64,000 nucleotides of DNA from Rhodococcus sp. IEGM 1379 (GCF_030056815.1 NZ_JASHKR010000022.1:1-64000), one strand, 5' to 3'; shown: positions 9,583 to 19,064, numbered from the stretch's first letter. The notes: generated by a model not told the origin, from the letters alone. Translations and numbers: made by a program.

Positions 9583-12277
9583 ACAGTCCGATACTGAACC
9601 GACAGCATCCGATCAGACGCCGGCACCGGACGCTGCGCACACCTACCCACACAGTTGGGTTGTCGATGTTCTTGCGTCCGACGGAGGTGCGGTTGCTCTG
9701 CGGCCCATCGTCCCCGAGGACGCGGACAAACTGGTGGAGTTTCACAGCAAGCTGTCCGAGCGGACCCGCTACCTTCGGTACTTCGGCCCGTATCCCACGA
9801 TGTCCAAGAAGGACGTCACGAACTTCACGACGGTCGATCACCACAATCGAGTGGCGTTTGTGATGATGCTCGGCGACGAGATCATTGCGGTCGGACGGTA
9901 CGAGCGGCTGCTCGACGTCGGTGACGGTAAGTCCGCGGAAGTCGCGTTCGTGGTTGCCGACGCCCATCAGGGCCGCGGCCTCGGGCCGATTCTGCTCGAA
10001 TACCTCGCAGCTGCCGCAGCGGAGAACGGTCTGACGATGTTCGTGGCCGAGGTGCTCTCGGAGAACCGCAACATGGTGACTGTGTTCCGGGAGGCCGGGT
10101 ATCAGGTCAGTCGATCATTCGACGGGGGAGTGCTGCGTCTGGAGTTTGCGATAGACCCGACGGAAGCTCTTGTTTCCGTGCGAAATTCGCGCGAACGTGC
10201 GGCGGAAGCCCGAAGCATGGGCAACGTTCTGCGCCCGCGCTCGGTTGCCGTGATCGGTGCGTCCGCTGATCCGGCGAAGGTCGGCAACGCAGTCCTGACA
10301 AACCTGTTGCGCGGCGGTTTCACTGGGCCGGTCTATCCGGTTAACGCCGAACATCGTTCCGTCCACGGAGTGCGCGCGTACAAGACTGTTCGCGAGATTC
10401 CGGACGATGTTGATCTGGCTGTGGTCGCAGTTCCCGCCGAATCCATCAGCTCGGTCCTCGACGACTGCCTCGACAAGGGCGTCAAAGCGCTCGTCGTGGT
10501 GTCGTCGGGATTCAGTGACAGCGGCCCGGACGGTCGGGCATCCGAACGTAAGCTGGTCCATGCTGCCCGGGCTCACGGTATGCGGCTCATCGGTCCCAAT
10601 GCGCTGGGTGTGGCCAACAACGATCCGTCGATTTCGTTGAACGCGACGCTCGCACCGGTCCTGCCGGCGGCGGGTAACGTCGGCTTCTTCTGTCAGTCGG
10701 GCGCTCTCGGAATTGCCATCCTCGACGAGGCTGCTCGCAGTCGAATCGGCTTGTCCGCCTTCGTTTCTGCCGGAAACCGCGCCGATGTATCCGGCAACGA
10801 CCTTCTGCAGTACTGGGATTCCGATCAATCCACCGAAGTAGTGCTCCTGTACTTGGAGAGCTTCGGTAACCCACGAAAGTTCTCCCGCATCGCCCGGCGG
10901 GTAGCGCGAAAGAAGCCGATCGTGGCTGTCAAGAGTGGCCGTCATGCCGTCCCGCCGGTCCTGGCGGCAACCGGTGTGGAGATCGACGATTCAGTGGTGC
11001 GTGCACTTTTCGAGCAGGCCGGCGTCATCCAGGTCGGATCGATCTCCCAACTTTTCGACTGCGCACTGCTGTTCGGGTATCAACCCCTTCCTGCCGGTCC
11101 GCGTCTGGCGGTCATCGGCAACTCCACAGCCCTCGGTGTGCTCGCTGCGGACGCCGCTCGCAGCGAGGGCCTTCAAGTCAGCGATCCGATCGATCTCGGT
11201 GCGCAGGCCAGCCCGGAACTGTTCGCGTCCGCGGTCCGTGACGCCCTCGGGTCCTTCGACGTCGACGCGGTCATTGCCGTCTTCGTTCCACCCGTTGCCA
11301 TCCCGGTCGAGCCTTTTGCCAAGGCACTCAAGGATGCCGTCGCCGGGTCGGACAAGCCGATTCTCACCACGTTCCTCGCGGCCGAGGGTGTGCCGGAAGT
11401 ACTGACGGTTCGCGACGGCGCCGGCAATCCCACTCGTGGATCGGTGCCGTCCTACCCGGGGCCCGAACGCGCCGCACTGGCATTGGCACGGGCCTGGCGC
11501 TACGCAGAATGGCGAAGCAAGCCCGCGTCGAAGGTGGTTCGGCCCGCGGGAATCGACTCGGAGCGCGCACGAGCCATGGTTGCGGATTGGCTCGAAAATT
11601 CGCCCGGCCGTTGGCTTTCGGATGTAGAAGCGGCGGCGCTCCTTGCTTGCTACGGGGTCGACGTCGTCGAGTTCCGCTCGGTACTGAGCGAGGACGAGGC
11701 CGTCGAAGCAGCCGACGCGTTGGGTTATCCCGTCGTGGTGAAGGCCACCGGTGAACTGTGGCGGCATCGCCCTGATCTCGGCGGTGTTCGTCTGGATCTG
11801 GTGGGTCCGGATTCGGTTCGACTGGCGTACAGCGATCTGGCTGCCGCGTCTGGGGAGCCGCTCCTGCATGTGCAGAAGATGGCGCCGAAGGGAATCGGCT
11901 GTGTGGTGGCGGTGCAGGACGACCCGTCGTTCGGTTCGCTGATCTCGTTCGGTCTGGCCGGAGTCATCTCGGATCTGCTCGGCGACCGAGCCTATCGCGT
12001 CCTACCGCTCACCGAGGATGCTGCGACCGAACTGATCGATGCGCCCAAGGCAGCACCGCTGCTCTCCGGATATCGAAATGCGGTCCCGGTCAACAAGGCT
12101 GCGCTGGTCGATTTGGTTCAGCGGATTTCGACGCTGGCCGACGATATCCCGGAGGTCCGGGAAATGGCCTGCGAACCGGTCCTGGCATCGGCGATCGGAG
12201 CGGAGATCACCGACGCGCGGGTGCGAATCGGGCCGGAACCGAGTGCCGTGGATCTGGGACCGCGTCGCTTGCGCTGA
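9575..12277 (+). CDS. Pat-type protein acyltransferase: GNAT fused to NDP-forming acyl-CoA synthetase-like domain
   Basis: 900 residues. The N-terminal GNAT domain (about 30-195) has the catalytic-Glu strand AEVAFVV near residue 122 and the acetyl-CoA loop QGRGLG just after. It is followed by a CoA-binding domain (RPRSVAVIGASADPAKVGN), two succinyl-CoA-ligase-like domains and a C-terminal ATP-grasp domain. The order resembles Streptomyces Pat. The usual phospho-histidine loop SHTG of active ADP-forming synthetases reads AATG here, which suggests a non-catalytic, sensory synthetase part. GTG at 9575 overlaps the acuC stop and has GGAGG upstream. It probably acylates lysines of metabolic enzymes and is counteracted by AcuC. 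Confidence 0.85.
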   Translation: MTEQSDTEPTASDQTPAPDAAHTYPHSWVVDVLASDGGAVALRPIVPEDADKLVEFHSKLSERTRYLRYFGPYPTMSKKDVTNFTTVDHHNRVAFVMMLGDEIIAVGRYERLLDVGDGKSAEVAFVVADAHQGRGLGPILLEYLAAAAAENGLTMFVAEVLSENRNMVTVFREAGYQVSRSFDGGVLRLEFAIDPTEALVSVRNSRERAAEARSMGNVLRPRSVAVIGASADPAKVGNAVLTNLLRGGFTGPVYPVNAEHRSVHGVRAYKTVREIPDDVDLAVVAVPAESISSVLDDCLDKGVKALVVVSSGFSDSGPDGRASERKLVHAARAHGMRLIGPNALGVANNDPSISLNATLAPVLPAAGNVGFFCQSGALGIAILDEAARSRIGLSAFVSAGNRADVSGNDLLQYWDSDQSTEVVLLYLESFGNPRKFSRIARRVARKKPIVAVKSGRHAVPPVLAATGVEIDDSVVRALFEQAGVIQVGSISQLFDCALLFGYQPLPAGPRLAVIGNSTALGVLAADAARSEGLQVSDPIDLGAQASPELFASAVRDALGSFDVDAVIAVFVPPVAIPVEPFAKALKDAVAGSDKPILTTFLAAEGVPEVLTVRDGAGNPTRGSVPSYPGPERAALALARAWRYAEWRSKPASKVVRPAGIDSERARAMVADWLENSPGRWLSDVEAAALLACYGVDVVEFRSVLSEDEAVEAADALGYPVVVKATGELWRHRPDLGGVRLDLVGPDSVRLAYSDLAAASGEPLLHVQKMAPKGIGCVVAVQDDPSFGSLISFGLAGVISDLLGDRAYRVLPLTEDAATELIDAPKAAPLLSGYRNAVPVNKAALVDLVQRISTLADDIPEVREMACEPVLASAIGAEITDARVRIGPEPSAVDLGPRRLR

Positions 12278-12288
12278 AACAACGCAAA

Positions 12289-12334
12289 ACACCGGCCCGG
12301 TTCGTTTCCGAGTGGAAATGAACCGGGCCGGTGT
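12289..12334. terminator. bidirectional terminator between pat and sigB
   Basis: A 15-pair GC-rich stem (arms 12289-12303 and 12320-12334) with a second small TTTCC/GGAAA stem in its loop lies between the convergent ends of the acyltransferase and sigB genes. Confidence 0.85.
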
Positions 12335-12358
12335 CTGTGGCGTTATGTACTGACTGGA

Positions 12359-13336
12359 TCAGCTGGCGTCGGCGTACGAGCGCAGTTTCTCGGCACGATC
12401 GCCGACCCGAAGCTTGCCCATGACCTCACGTTCGATCTGGCGGACACGCTCACGGGAGAGTCCGAAGAGCTTGCCGATCTGATCGAGGGTGCGAGGCTGG
12501 CCGTCGTCGAGGCCGTAGCGGAGACGGATGACCTGCTGCTCACGCTCGTCGAGTGTGCCGAGCACACTGCGGACGTCGCTGTGCAGCAAACCGGCAATGA
12601 CGGCGTTCTCGGCCGACGTTGCTTCGGCGTCTTCGATGAAGTCTCCCAAGGGAGCTTCTTCGTCGCTACCGACCGGCATGTCCAGGCTTACCGGGTCGCG
12701 GCTGTGGTCGAGGAGATCGGCAATCTTGTGGGCCGGAATGCCTGATTCTTCGGCCAACTCGTCGTCTGTTGCTTCACGTCCAAGTTGCTGATGTAGTTCA
12801 CGCTTGATGCGGGCAAGCTTGTTGACCTGCTCCACGAGATGGACTGGGAGCCGGATGGTGCGACTCTGATCAGCCATTCCGCGGGTGATCGCCTGGCGGA
12901 TCCACCACGTTGCATAAGTCGAAAACTTGAAGCCCTTGGCGTAGTCGAACTTTTCCATCGCTCGGATGAGTCCGAGGTTGCCCTCCTGGATGAGGTCCAG
13001 CAAGGGCATACCGCGTCCCGTGTAGCGCTTGGCCAAGGACACAACCAGTCGCAGGTTTGCTTCGAGCAAGTGGCTCCGCGCGGACTGACCTTCACGAACG
13101 ATCGTTGCGAGATCCCTCTTCTTGGCGACTGTCAGGCGCTTTCCCGTGGCGAGAACGTGGCTGGCGTACAGCCCCGCTTCGATTCGCTTCGCCAGTTCGA
13201 CCTCGTCTGCTGCTGTCAGCAGCGCGGTGCGTCCGATTCCGTTCAGATAGACACGAACCAGGTCTGCGGACGGGCTCTGGGCGTCCAGATCCGCAGCGCT
13301 CGGGCGAATGCGAGTAGTGGTGCTGGGGCTTGTCAT
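12359..13336 (-). CDS. sigB: RNA polymerase sigma factor SigB (group 2)
   Basis: 325-residue primary-like sigma factor for general stress and stationary phase. Region 1.2 begins [15 protein letters not shown]. Region 2 contains [36 protein letters not shown] and [12 protein letters not shown]. Region 4 ends with [10 protein letters not shown]. It lacks the long N-terminal extension of SigA. ATG at 13336 is chosen because of AGGGAGG just upstream; the reading frame extends further upstream but runs through the promoter. Size and order match M. tuberculosis SigB near ideR. Confidence 0.95.
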   Translation of the reverse strand: MTSPSTTTRIRPSAADLDAQSPSADLVRVYLNGIGRTALLTAADEVELAKRIEAGLYASHVLATGKRLTVAKKRDLATIVREGQSARSHLLEANLRLVVSLAKRYTGRGMPLLDLIQEGNLGLIRAMEKFDYAKGFKFSTYATWWIRQAITRGMADQSRTIRLPVHLVEQVNKLARIKRELHQQLGREATDDELAEESGIPAHKIADLLDHSRDPVSLDMPVGSDEEAPLGDFIEDAEATSAENAVIAGLLHSDVRSVLGTLDEREQQVIRLRYGLDDGQPRTLDQIGKLFGLSRERVRQIEREVMGKLRVGDRAEKLRSYADAS

Positions 13337-13370
13337 GACTTGCCTCCCTATCGGCGGTCTCTCACAAGGT

Positions 13371-13400
13371 TCAACGTGTGAGAGTTCCCGATAAGTTCCC
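13371..13400 (-). promoter_or_regulatory. SigE/SigH-type promoter of sigB
   Basis: On the minus strand GGGAACT is followed after 17 bases by CGTTGA, close to the mycobacterial extracytoplasmic sigma consensus (GGGAAY, about 16-17 bases, CGTT). The predicted start site is about 28 bases before the sigB ATG. A second GTTCCC copy (13384-13389) and a CTCACA/TGTGAG inverted repeat (13361-13382) overlap the site. Confidence 0.65.
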
Positions 13401-13495
13401 GCAGCGATTTCTCCAAAAGTGCCCTGACCTGCAGTGTTCCCGTTCTCGTCCTGAGAAGTTGCTGAGAACTCGAAAATCTGCAACCCGATCGGAAC

Positions 13496-14983
13496 TCAAT
13501 TTGTGACGGGCAACACCAATCCGTGACGAACCAGTGATACCAACAGACTGACGACCCCGCCGCTCAGGACCTCGGGGTCTTCACCGTTGGCCGCAGCGAG
13601 GAGTTCCACCAACTCCGCTACGACCAAACCGTCGGCGCGCAGGCCCGCGAGAAGGGCAGCTCCAAGTTCGTCGATCTCGTGCTGCCAGTGTGGTCCGTTG
13701 CCGCGGTGGACTCGGGTGACCACCTGCTGCCACCCTTCCTCACCAGGCAGGTAGACGCGTTCGAGTGCGGTATTCGGATCGAGGACAAACCGTTCCTGCA
13801 GTACGTCGTGTTCACGCAGCCACGCGACGCGCTCGAAGTAGGCCAGGGCTTCGGGGCCGAGCGGGTCGGAGAAGCCCTGCAGAAGGTCCTCAGCCATCAA
13901 GTCCGTCGGAGAGTCGGTACGGCGCAAGAAGACGAACCCGAAGCCGACACCTTCGACGTGCGACTCTTCGAGATGGTCGAGCCAGGCGTTGGCGCGAGCC
14001 TCCGTCGCCGGATCGCGAGGATCCTGGCCACCGTCCTTGAGCCACGTTCCGACGTACAGTGCGGGATCCGCGACGTCGCGCTGAACCACCCAGGCGTCGA
14101 CGCCATGCGCCGGCAGCCACGACGCGATGCGTGATCGCCAGTCTTCGCCCTCGATATGTACCCACGACGCCAACAGCGCTGCCGTGCCGCCGGGGTTCAA
14201 GTAGTCGACGGAACGGGAAATCATCAATTCGCTCGCGCCGTCGAGATCGAGTCCCGAGTCGCGGTAGGTGTGGTGAACGCGAGCCTCGCCGACGACAAAC
14301 GGGGGATTCGCGACAACCTGATCGAAGGTGCGTCCCTCTACTGGCTCGAACCAAGAACCCTGATGCAGTTCGACGTCGAGGCCGTTGAGCGACATGGTGG
14401 CGGCGGTGAGATCGATCGCGCGCTGGTTGATGTCCGTCGCGGTGACCGAATCTGCGTAAGTCTTTGCGTGCAGAGCCTGGATTCCGCAGCCGGTACCCAA
14501 ATCGAGAACACTGCCGACGCGTGCGGTCGGTGTTGCCTGCAGTAGCGACAGCGATGCATGTCCCACGCCGAGAACGTGATCGCTCGTTGTGGTCTGCTTA
14601 CGGCGAATTCCACCGTCCAGATCGGAGATCACCCAACGATCTCCGGCACCGACGTCGAGGGGACGCAAGTCGACTGCTGCACGAACGACGGAGTTGTCAC
14701 CCTCGAGCAGACCCGCGTCGATGGCGTCGTCGACGGTCAGTGGCGTCAGTGCAGCTTCGACGTCTGAGCGAGGGCAGTCGTCGGCGAGAAGGAACAGCCG
14801 AACGAGTACACCGAGATCGCCGTGCTCGCTGCTGGCACGTCGAACGGGAACCGGTTCACTGCGGCCCAGCGCAGCGTGGACTTCGGGACCCAGTGTGTCG
14901 AGAAGGGTTCCGGTGTCGAACCGATTCCGAAGCAAGGCGGTACGTAGTGCGGGAGTGATGGACAGGAGTGTTTTGCTTCTCAC
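13496..14983 (-). CDS. class I SAM-dependent methyltransferase (NPPF motif)
   Basis: 495 residues. A central Rossmann methyltransferase domain (about 130-330) carries the SAM-binding loop VLDLGTGCGIQALH and the NPPF motif in VVANPPFVVG. That motif is typical of enzymes methylating exocyclic amino groups in RNA, DNA or glutamine (HemK/RlmG-like). The N-terminal about 120 and C-terminal about 150 residues are helical flanking domains found in actinobacterial homologues; the last part resembles a winged helix. It starts at GTG 14983, 38 bases after the DUF3099 gene, and probably forms an operon with it. The target is unknown. Confidence 0.8.
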   Translation of the reverse strand: MRSKTLLSITPALRTALLRNRFDTGTLLDTLGPEVHAALGRSEPVPVRRASSEHGDLGVLVRLFLLADDCPRSDVEAALTPLTVDDAIDAGLLEGDNSVVRAAVDLRPLDVGAGDRWVISDLDGGIRRKQTTTSDHVLGVGHASLSLLQATPTARVGSVLDLGTGCGIQALHAKTYADSVTATDINQRAIDLTAATMSLNGLDVELHQGSWFEPVEGRTFDQVVANPPFVVGEARVHHTYRDSGLDLDGASELMISRSVDYLNPGGTAALLASWVHIEGEDWRSRIASWLPAHGVDAWVVQRDVADPALYVGTWLKDGGQDPRDPATEARANAWLDHLEESHVEGVGFGFVFLRRTDSPTDLMAEDLLQGFSDPLGPEALAYFERVAWLREHDVLQERFVLDPNTALERVYLPGEEGWQQVVTRVHRGNGPHWQHEIDELGAALLAGLRADGLVVAELVELLAAANGEDPEVLSGGVVSLLVSLVRHGLVLPVTN

Positions 14984-15021
14984 TCGAGCATTCTCGCAGG
15001 TGCAACGTCAGTGGACGCGAG

Positions 15022-15381
15022 TCAACCTTCGATGGTGTGGTGTGTTCCTGCCTCGAGAGCCCCGGCGTTGTGCCGTCGCCCGTCGTAACGGCTGGGCTCG
15101 TCCTTGGTGCGCGGGGGACGATCATTGGCGATCAGGACCGCGATCCAGGGGAGTGGAATTGATGCACCGATGATGAGCATCGAGATCCAGCCGTTCTCCC
15201 AGATGCCGTACGCGATGGCGGCAAAGATCAAGGCCGGGAAGCGGAAGGCCATGATCGTCATGTACTTCCGGACTCGCGCTTTGTGCTGCTCTTCGACGGA
15301 GAGCTGTGCTGCGGTAATCAGTACGGGATTGTCGGGTGTTCCGGCTTCGTCGGACTCGCCGAACGCGCCATTTCGTGCCAT
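15022..15381 (-). CDS. DUF3099 membrane protein
   Basis: 119-residue small membrane protein with two adjacent transmembrane helices (about 48-90: IMAFRFPALIFAAIAYGIW and MLIIGASIPLPWIAVLI), the layout of DUF3099, next to sigB as in M. tuberculosis (Rv2709). The start is taken as the ATG at 15381 where the conserved protein begins. Function unknown. It is divergent from the DUF3039 gene. Confidence 0.8.
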   Translation of the reverse strand: MARNGAFGESDEAGTPDNPVLITAAQLSVEEQHKARVRKYMTIMAFRFPALIFAAIAYGIWENGWISMLIIGASIPLPWIAVLIANDRPPRTKDEPSRYDGRRHNAGALEAGTHHTIEG

Positions 15382-15466
15382 AGGTCCACTGTTCCACTCT
15401 CGGCCGACAATTGCACACACGACCCTTCGGTCGCATCGCCCCGAAGGAGGCGGCATTATTGGAGGG

Positions 15467-15703
15467 GTGAGCACTCAAACCAAGGAACGTCCCGACGTTT
15501 CCACAGACGAAACAACCGACGACGACACCCCCAAGTTCTTCCATTACGTGAAGAAGAACAAAATCGCGGAAAGCGCTGTCATGGGCACCCATGTCGTCGC
15601 GCTGTGCGGTGAAGTCTTTCCCGTCACCAAATCAGCGAAGCCCGGATCTCCGGTCTGCCCCGACTGCAAAAAGGTCTACGAAGGCCTACGCAAAGGCGAG
15701 TGA
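15467..15703 (+). CDS. DUF3039 small zinc-binding-like protein
   Basis: 78-residue protein of the DUF3039 family (Rv2708c-like). After a charged N-terminus comes HVVALCGEVF and then CPDCKKVYEGL; the His and three Cys could bind one zinc ion. The GTG at 15467 is the likely start, though the GGAGG just before it is very close and GAAGGAGG at 15443-15450 is rather far. The 3' end overlaps the end of the convergent YihY gene by 28 bases and sits on the first copy of a 30-base tandem repeat. Confidence 0.8.
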   Translation: MSTQTKERPDVSTDETTDDDTPKFFHYVKKNKIAESAVMGTHVVALCGEVFPVTKSAKPGSPVCPDCKKVYEGLRKGE

Positions 15704-16920
15704 TCTCGCTGCGCGTGATCGAGTGGCGAGTGATCTCGCTGCGCGTGATCGAGTGGCGAGTGATCTGACGCGCAATCCGAACTCGGCGGGTCGATAGTTT
15801 CGATTTCGGCCGCCGGGTTCGTCGTGTCGGCATTCCTACGCAGACTCCGCGGCCGCCCGTACGAGGGAACCGCCGCAGGATCGGCCTTGTCACCGGAAAT
15901 GCGGATCGGGCTGGTAGCCAGGCGCCACGTCAGGTTTGTCACCGGGCCGACGTTGTCGTCCTCGCTCTGCTGCGCGGAAAGCCACCCGCGAACCTGTTCC
16001 ATGCGGGTGGCGCGTGCCGGCCAGAATTCCTGGACCGTGGCATTGAACTCGGCACCGAGCACCACCGCGAAACCGAGAAAAAACGTGAAGAGCAGGAAAG
16101 CGATCGGTGTCGCCAAAGCGCCGTACGTGTAACCCGCGCTCGCGACAAATCCCAGGTACCAGCGAAGTCCCGTACTTGCTGCCATGAAGAACACACCGGC
16201 CACCAGTGCCCCGGCGAGAAGTCTGTGCCACGGCAGCGACTTGGGCAAGGCAACTTTGTAGAGCGTCGTGAGACCGATGATCACCAGCAGGCCGACCGCT
16301 GGATAGTAGAAAGTATCGACCAGATGTGAGCCCACTTCGTACCAGGACGGTGGGAGTGCCCGGCCGATCATGGTGGGACCGAGTGCAACCAACGGCAGGG
16401 TGAACACCGCCATCGTCAGGAACATCACGTAAAGCAACAGCGCGAAGATTCTCTGCCAGATCGGGTTACGTGCATCTTGCTGGCCGTGAGCGTCGACAAT
16501 CGAGTCGACAAACGTCGATATTGCCGAGGACCCGGCCCACAGGGACAGCAGGAAACCCACTGAAATGATGTCGGGCCGACCACGCTGGAGGATGTCCGTG
16601 ACGGTCGGCCTGATGATCTGATCGACGACGCTTTCGCTGAAGATCGTCCCGCTGAAGGTGACGATCTTCGATTCGATGATCTCTACCGTGTTGGGGCCGA
16701 ACCAACCGCCGATGTAACCGATCATGCCGAGCAGGCCCAAGAGCAACGGCGCGAGTGAGAGAGTTTGCCAGAATGCGGCGGTTGCGGCTTTCCCGAAGAT
16801 CGAGTCGTCCCACGCCTTGCTGAGGGTGCGGCCGATCAATTGTCCGGTGCGGCGCAAGGGATGCCATCTACGGTGACGCAGATCACTCTCGCGGGACTGT
16901 GGATCCGGCTCGTCACTCAT
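15676..16920 (-). CDS. YihY/BrkB family membrane protein (Rv2707-like)
   Basis: 414-residue inner-membrane protein with about six transmembrane segments between residues 35 and 310, such as FWQTLSLAPLLLGLLGMIGYIGG and the PIAFLLFTFFLGFAVVLGAEFN helix. The family was once annotated ribonuclease BN, but is now considered a membrane protein of uncertain function. ATG at 16920 has GGAG upstream. The cytoplasmic tail ends with the decapeptide SPLDHAQRDH twice plus a partial copy, encoded by a DNA tandem repeat (15695-15766). The tail therefore looks recently extended. Confidence 0.87.
   Translation of the reverse strand: MSDEPDPQSRESDLRHRRWHPLRRTGQLIGRTLSKAWDDSIFGKAATAAFWQTLSLAPLLLGLLGMIGYIGGWFGPNTVEIIESKIVTFSGTIFSESVVDQIIRPTVTDILQRGRPDIISVGFLLSLWAGSSAISTFVDSIVDAHGQQDARNPIWQRIFALLLYVMFLTMAVFTLPLVALGPTMIGRALPPSWYEVGSHLVDTFYYPAVGLLVIIGLTTLYKVALPKSLPWHRLLAGALVAGVFFMAASTGLRWYLGFVASAGYTYGALATPIAFLLFTFFLGFAVVLGAEFNATVQEFWPARATRMEQVRGWLSAQQSEDDNVGPVTNLTWRLATSPIRISGDKADPAAVPSYGRPRSLRRNADTTNPAAEIETIDPPSSDCASDHSPLDHAQRDHSPLDHAQRDHSPLRRPS
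15695..15766. repeat. 30-bp tandem repeat, two full copies plus 12 bases
   Basis: The unit starting GGCGAGTGATCTCGC occurs at 15695-15724 and 15725-15754 without a mismatch, then partially to 15766. The first copy contains the DUF3039 stop codon. On the other strand the repeat is in frame (10 codons per unit) within the YihY C-terminus. Confidence 0.95.
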
Positions 16921-17176
16921 GATCACTCCAGCATTCCTGATGACACGCCAGGTTGCCCAACTGCAGCCGCGCTGTGTCGCACTTTTTTCTGACGCGACGT
17001 GTGGTCGAGGTCTCTCGAAATCCCTGGTGGAGAACACCGTTCCAGTGAATCCGGCCATGCCGCGGCGCTTCGGGTGCGGCTTTCGTCGGTGGCTGCGGTT
17101 ACGCTCGTCGCCGGACATTCATTGAAAAAATCTAGGAGCTCGAGACAACAGTGCGAATCCAGCGGAGGCGCGGCCG

Positions 17177-18958
17177 ATGACGTCTGAGGCAGTTGCGGTT
17201 AGAGCGAGTGGGGCGGCAGACGTAAACAACTCGACCGAGAGCACCGGAGGGCAACCTGGCCCCGCGACGCAGTCGCTTCGCGCTTGGCAGCGCCGTGCGC
17301 TCACGAAGTATCTGTCGAGCAGTCCTCGGGATTTCCTCGCGGTAGCAACTCCTGGCGCCGGCAAGACGACGTTTGCCTTGCGGGTTGCGTCGGAGTTGCT
17401 CCGTGATCGAACCATCGATCAGATCACGGTTGTCGCGCCCACCGAGCACCTCAAACATCAGTGGGCGGAGTCGGCGCAGCGCTCGGGCCTGGCGCTCGAC
17501 TCGCGGTTCTCCAACTCCACCGGCCAGACGTCCAGTGACTATCAGGGCGTTGTATTGACCTACGCCCAGGTCGCAGCCCATCCAACCAAGCACCGAGTGC
17601 GCACCGAAGCGCGCAAGACGCTGGTCATCCTCGACGAGATTCACCACGGCGGCGACGCCAAGAGTTGGGGCGAGGCAATCCAGGAAGCGTTCGGTGACGC
17701 GACCCGCAGGCTGGCGCTGACCGGAACCCCGTTTCGAAGTGACGACAGCGCCATCCCTTTCGTGCAGTACGAACCCGACAAGGAAGGTCTGCTGCGGTCG
17801 AAGGCGGATCATTCCTACGGTTACGCGGACGCACTCAAGGACGGCGTTGTCCGTCCGGTGGTCTTCCTCGCGTATTCGGGTGAAGCACGCTGGCGCAACA
17901 ATGCCGGCGAAGAATTCACTGCCAGGCTCGGTGAGCCGCTCAGTGCCGAGCAGACGGCTCGCGCCTGGCGCACTGCATTGGACCCTACGGGCGACTGGAT
18001 TCCCGCCGTCCTGCACGCTGCAGACACTCGCTTGGGGCAGCTGCGTAGCGGGGGCATGCCCGACGCCGGCGGATTGGTCATCGCGACGGATCAGACGGTT
18101 GCTCGCGAATACGCCAAGGCGTTGACGGCAATCACGGGTGAGGCACCGACCGTGGTTCTCTCCGACGACCCCACCGCGTCGAAGCGGATTGCCGAATTCG
18201 GCGCCAGCGACGCCAAGTGGATGGTCGCGGTGCGCATGGTGTCGGAAGGCGTCGACGTTCCGCGTCTGGCAGTCGGCGTGTACGCGACCAGTGCCTCGAC
18301 GCCCCTGTATTTCGCGCAGGCTATCGGCCGTTTTGTGCGTTCGCGCCGCAAGGGGGAGACGGCCAGTGTCTTCCTGCCGTCAGTGCCGGTGCTGCTGGAT
18401 CTGGCGTCGCAGCTGGAAGCGCAACGTGATCACGTCCTCGGTAAGCCGCACCGCGAGAAGGACGGGCTCGACGACGATCTGCTAGCCGACGCCAACAAGC
18501 AGAAGGACGAACTCGGCGAGGAGGAGAAGGCATTCACCTCGCTCGGGGCCGACGCCGAGCTCGACCAGGTGATCTACGACGGTTCCTCCTTCGGAACCGC
18601 CACGTTCTCCGGTAGTGACGAGGAAGCCGATTACCTCGGGTTGCCCGGACTGCTGGATGCAGATCAGATGCGCGCATTGTTGCGTCAGCGTCAGGCGGCA
18701 CAGGTCGACAACAACACCGCGAAGGCCGCCGCGCCGGTGCCGACCGCAGCCGTGGTGTCGGATCGCGCCGCCACAGCTGATCAACTCGGTGCATTGCGCA
18801 AGGAACTCAACGGCCTTGTTGCGATGAATGTGCACCGCACCGGAAAGCCCCACGGAATCATTCACGCGGAATTGCGTCGGGTGTGTGGTGGCCCGCCGAC
18901 GGCCATCGCGACCGTCGATCAGCTCACCGAACGCATCGCGATTCTGCGTAGCTGGTAG
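17177..18958 (+). CDS. DEAD/DEAH-box helicase (RadD/XPB-like)
   Basis: 593-residue superfamily 2 helicase. It has LRAWQRRAL (Q-motif-like), Walker A ATPGAGKTT near residues 57-65, DEIHHGGD as motif II, TGTPFRSD as motif III and QAIGRFVRSRRKG as motif VI. An insert of about 100 residues and a C-terminal tail with a short helical region make it resemble RadD/UvrB-type DNA repair helicases more than RNA helicases; the substrate is an inference. ATG at 17177 is preceded by GAGGCG. It stands alone, divergent from YihY, and ends at a strong hairpin. Confidence 0.82.
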   Translation: MTSEAVAVRASGAADVNNSTESTGGQPGPATQSLRAWQRRALTKYLSSSPRDFLAVATPGAGKTTFALRVASELLRDRTIDQITVVAPTEHLKHQWAESAQRSGLALDSRFSNSTGQTSSDYQGVVLTYAQVAAHPTKHRVRTEARKTLVILDEIHHGGDAKSWGEAIQEAFGDATRRLALTGTPFRSDDSAIPFVQYEPDKEGLLRSKADHSYGYADALKDGVVRPVVFLAYSGEARWRNNAGEEFTARLGEPLSAEQTARAWRTALDPTGDWIPAVLHAADTRLGQLRSGGMPDAGGLVIATDQTVAREYAKALTAITGEAPTVVLSDDPTASKRIAEFGASDAKWMVAVRMVSEGVDVPRLAVGVYATSASTPLYFAQAIGRFVRSRRKGETASVFLPSVPVLLDLASQLEAQRDHVLGKPHREKDGLDDDLLADANKQKDELGEEEKAFTSLGADAELDQVIYDGSSFGTATFSGSDEEADYLGLPGLLDADQMRALLRQRQAAQVDNNTAKAAAPVPTAAVVSDRAATADQLGALRKELNGLVAMNVHRTGKPHGIIHAELRRVCGGPPTAIATVDQLTERIAILRSW

Positions 18959-18984
18959 TCGAAGTCGGTTCACTGAAGACGGCA

Positions 18985-19018
18985 AAACGGGCGATCACAT
19001 ACATGTGATCGCCCGTTT
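18985..19018 (+). terminator. terminator after the helicase
   Basis: 16-pair perfect stem (AAACGGGCGATCACAT and its complement) with a two-base loop, followed by TTTCGG. It lies between the helicase and the convergent small zinc-binding gene, so may serve both. Confidence 0.85.
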
Positions 19019-19064
19019 CGGCGTTCATGGTGTGCCTCGCGAAGAGGTCACCCCGGCTGACAGG

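Noticed and set aside
15695-15766. Possible CRISPR or mobile-element repeat
   Set aside because: Only two directly adjacent copies with no spacers, and they code in frame within the YihY gene.
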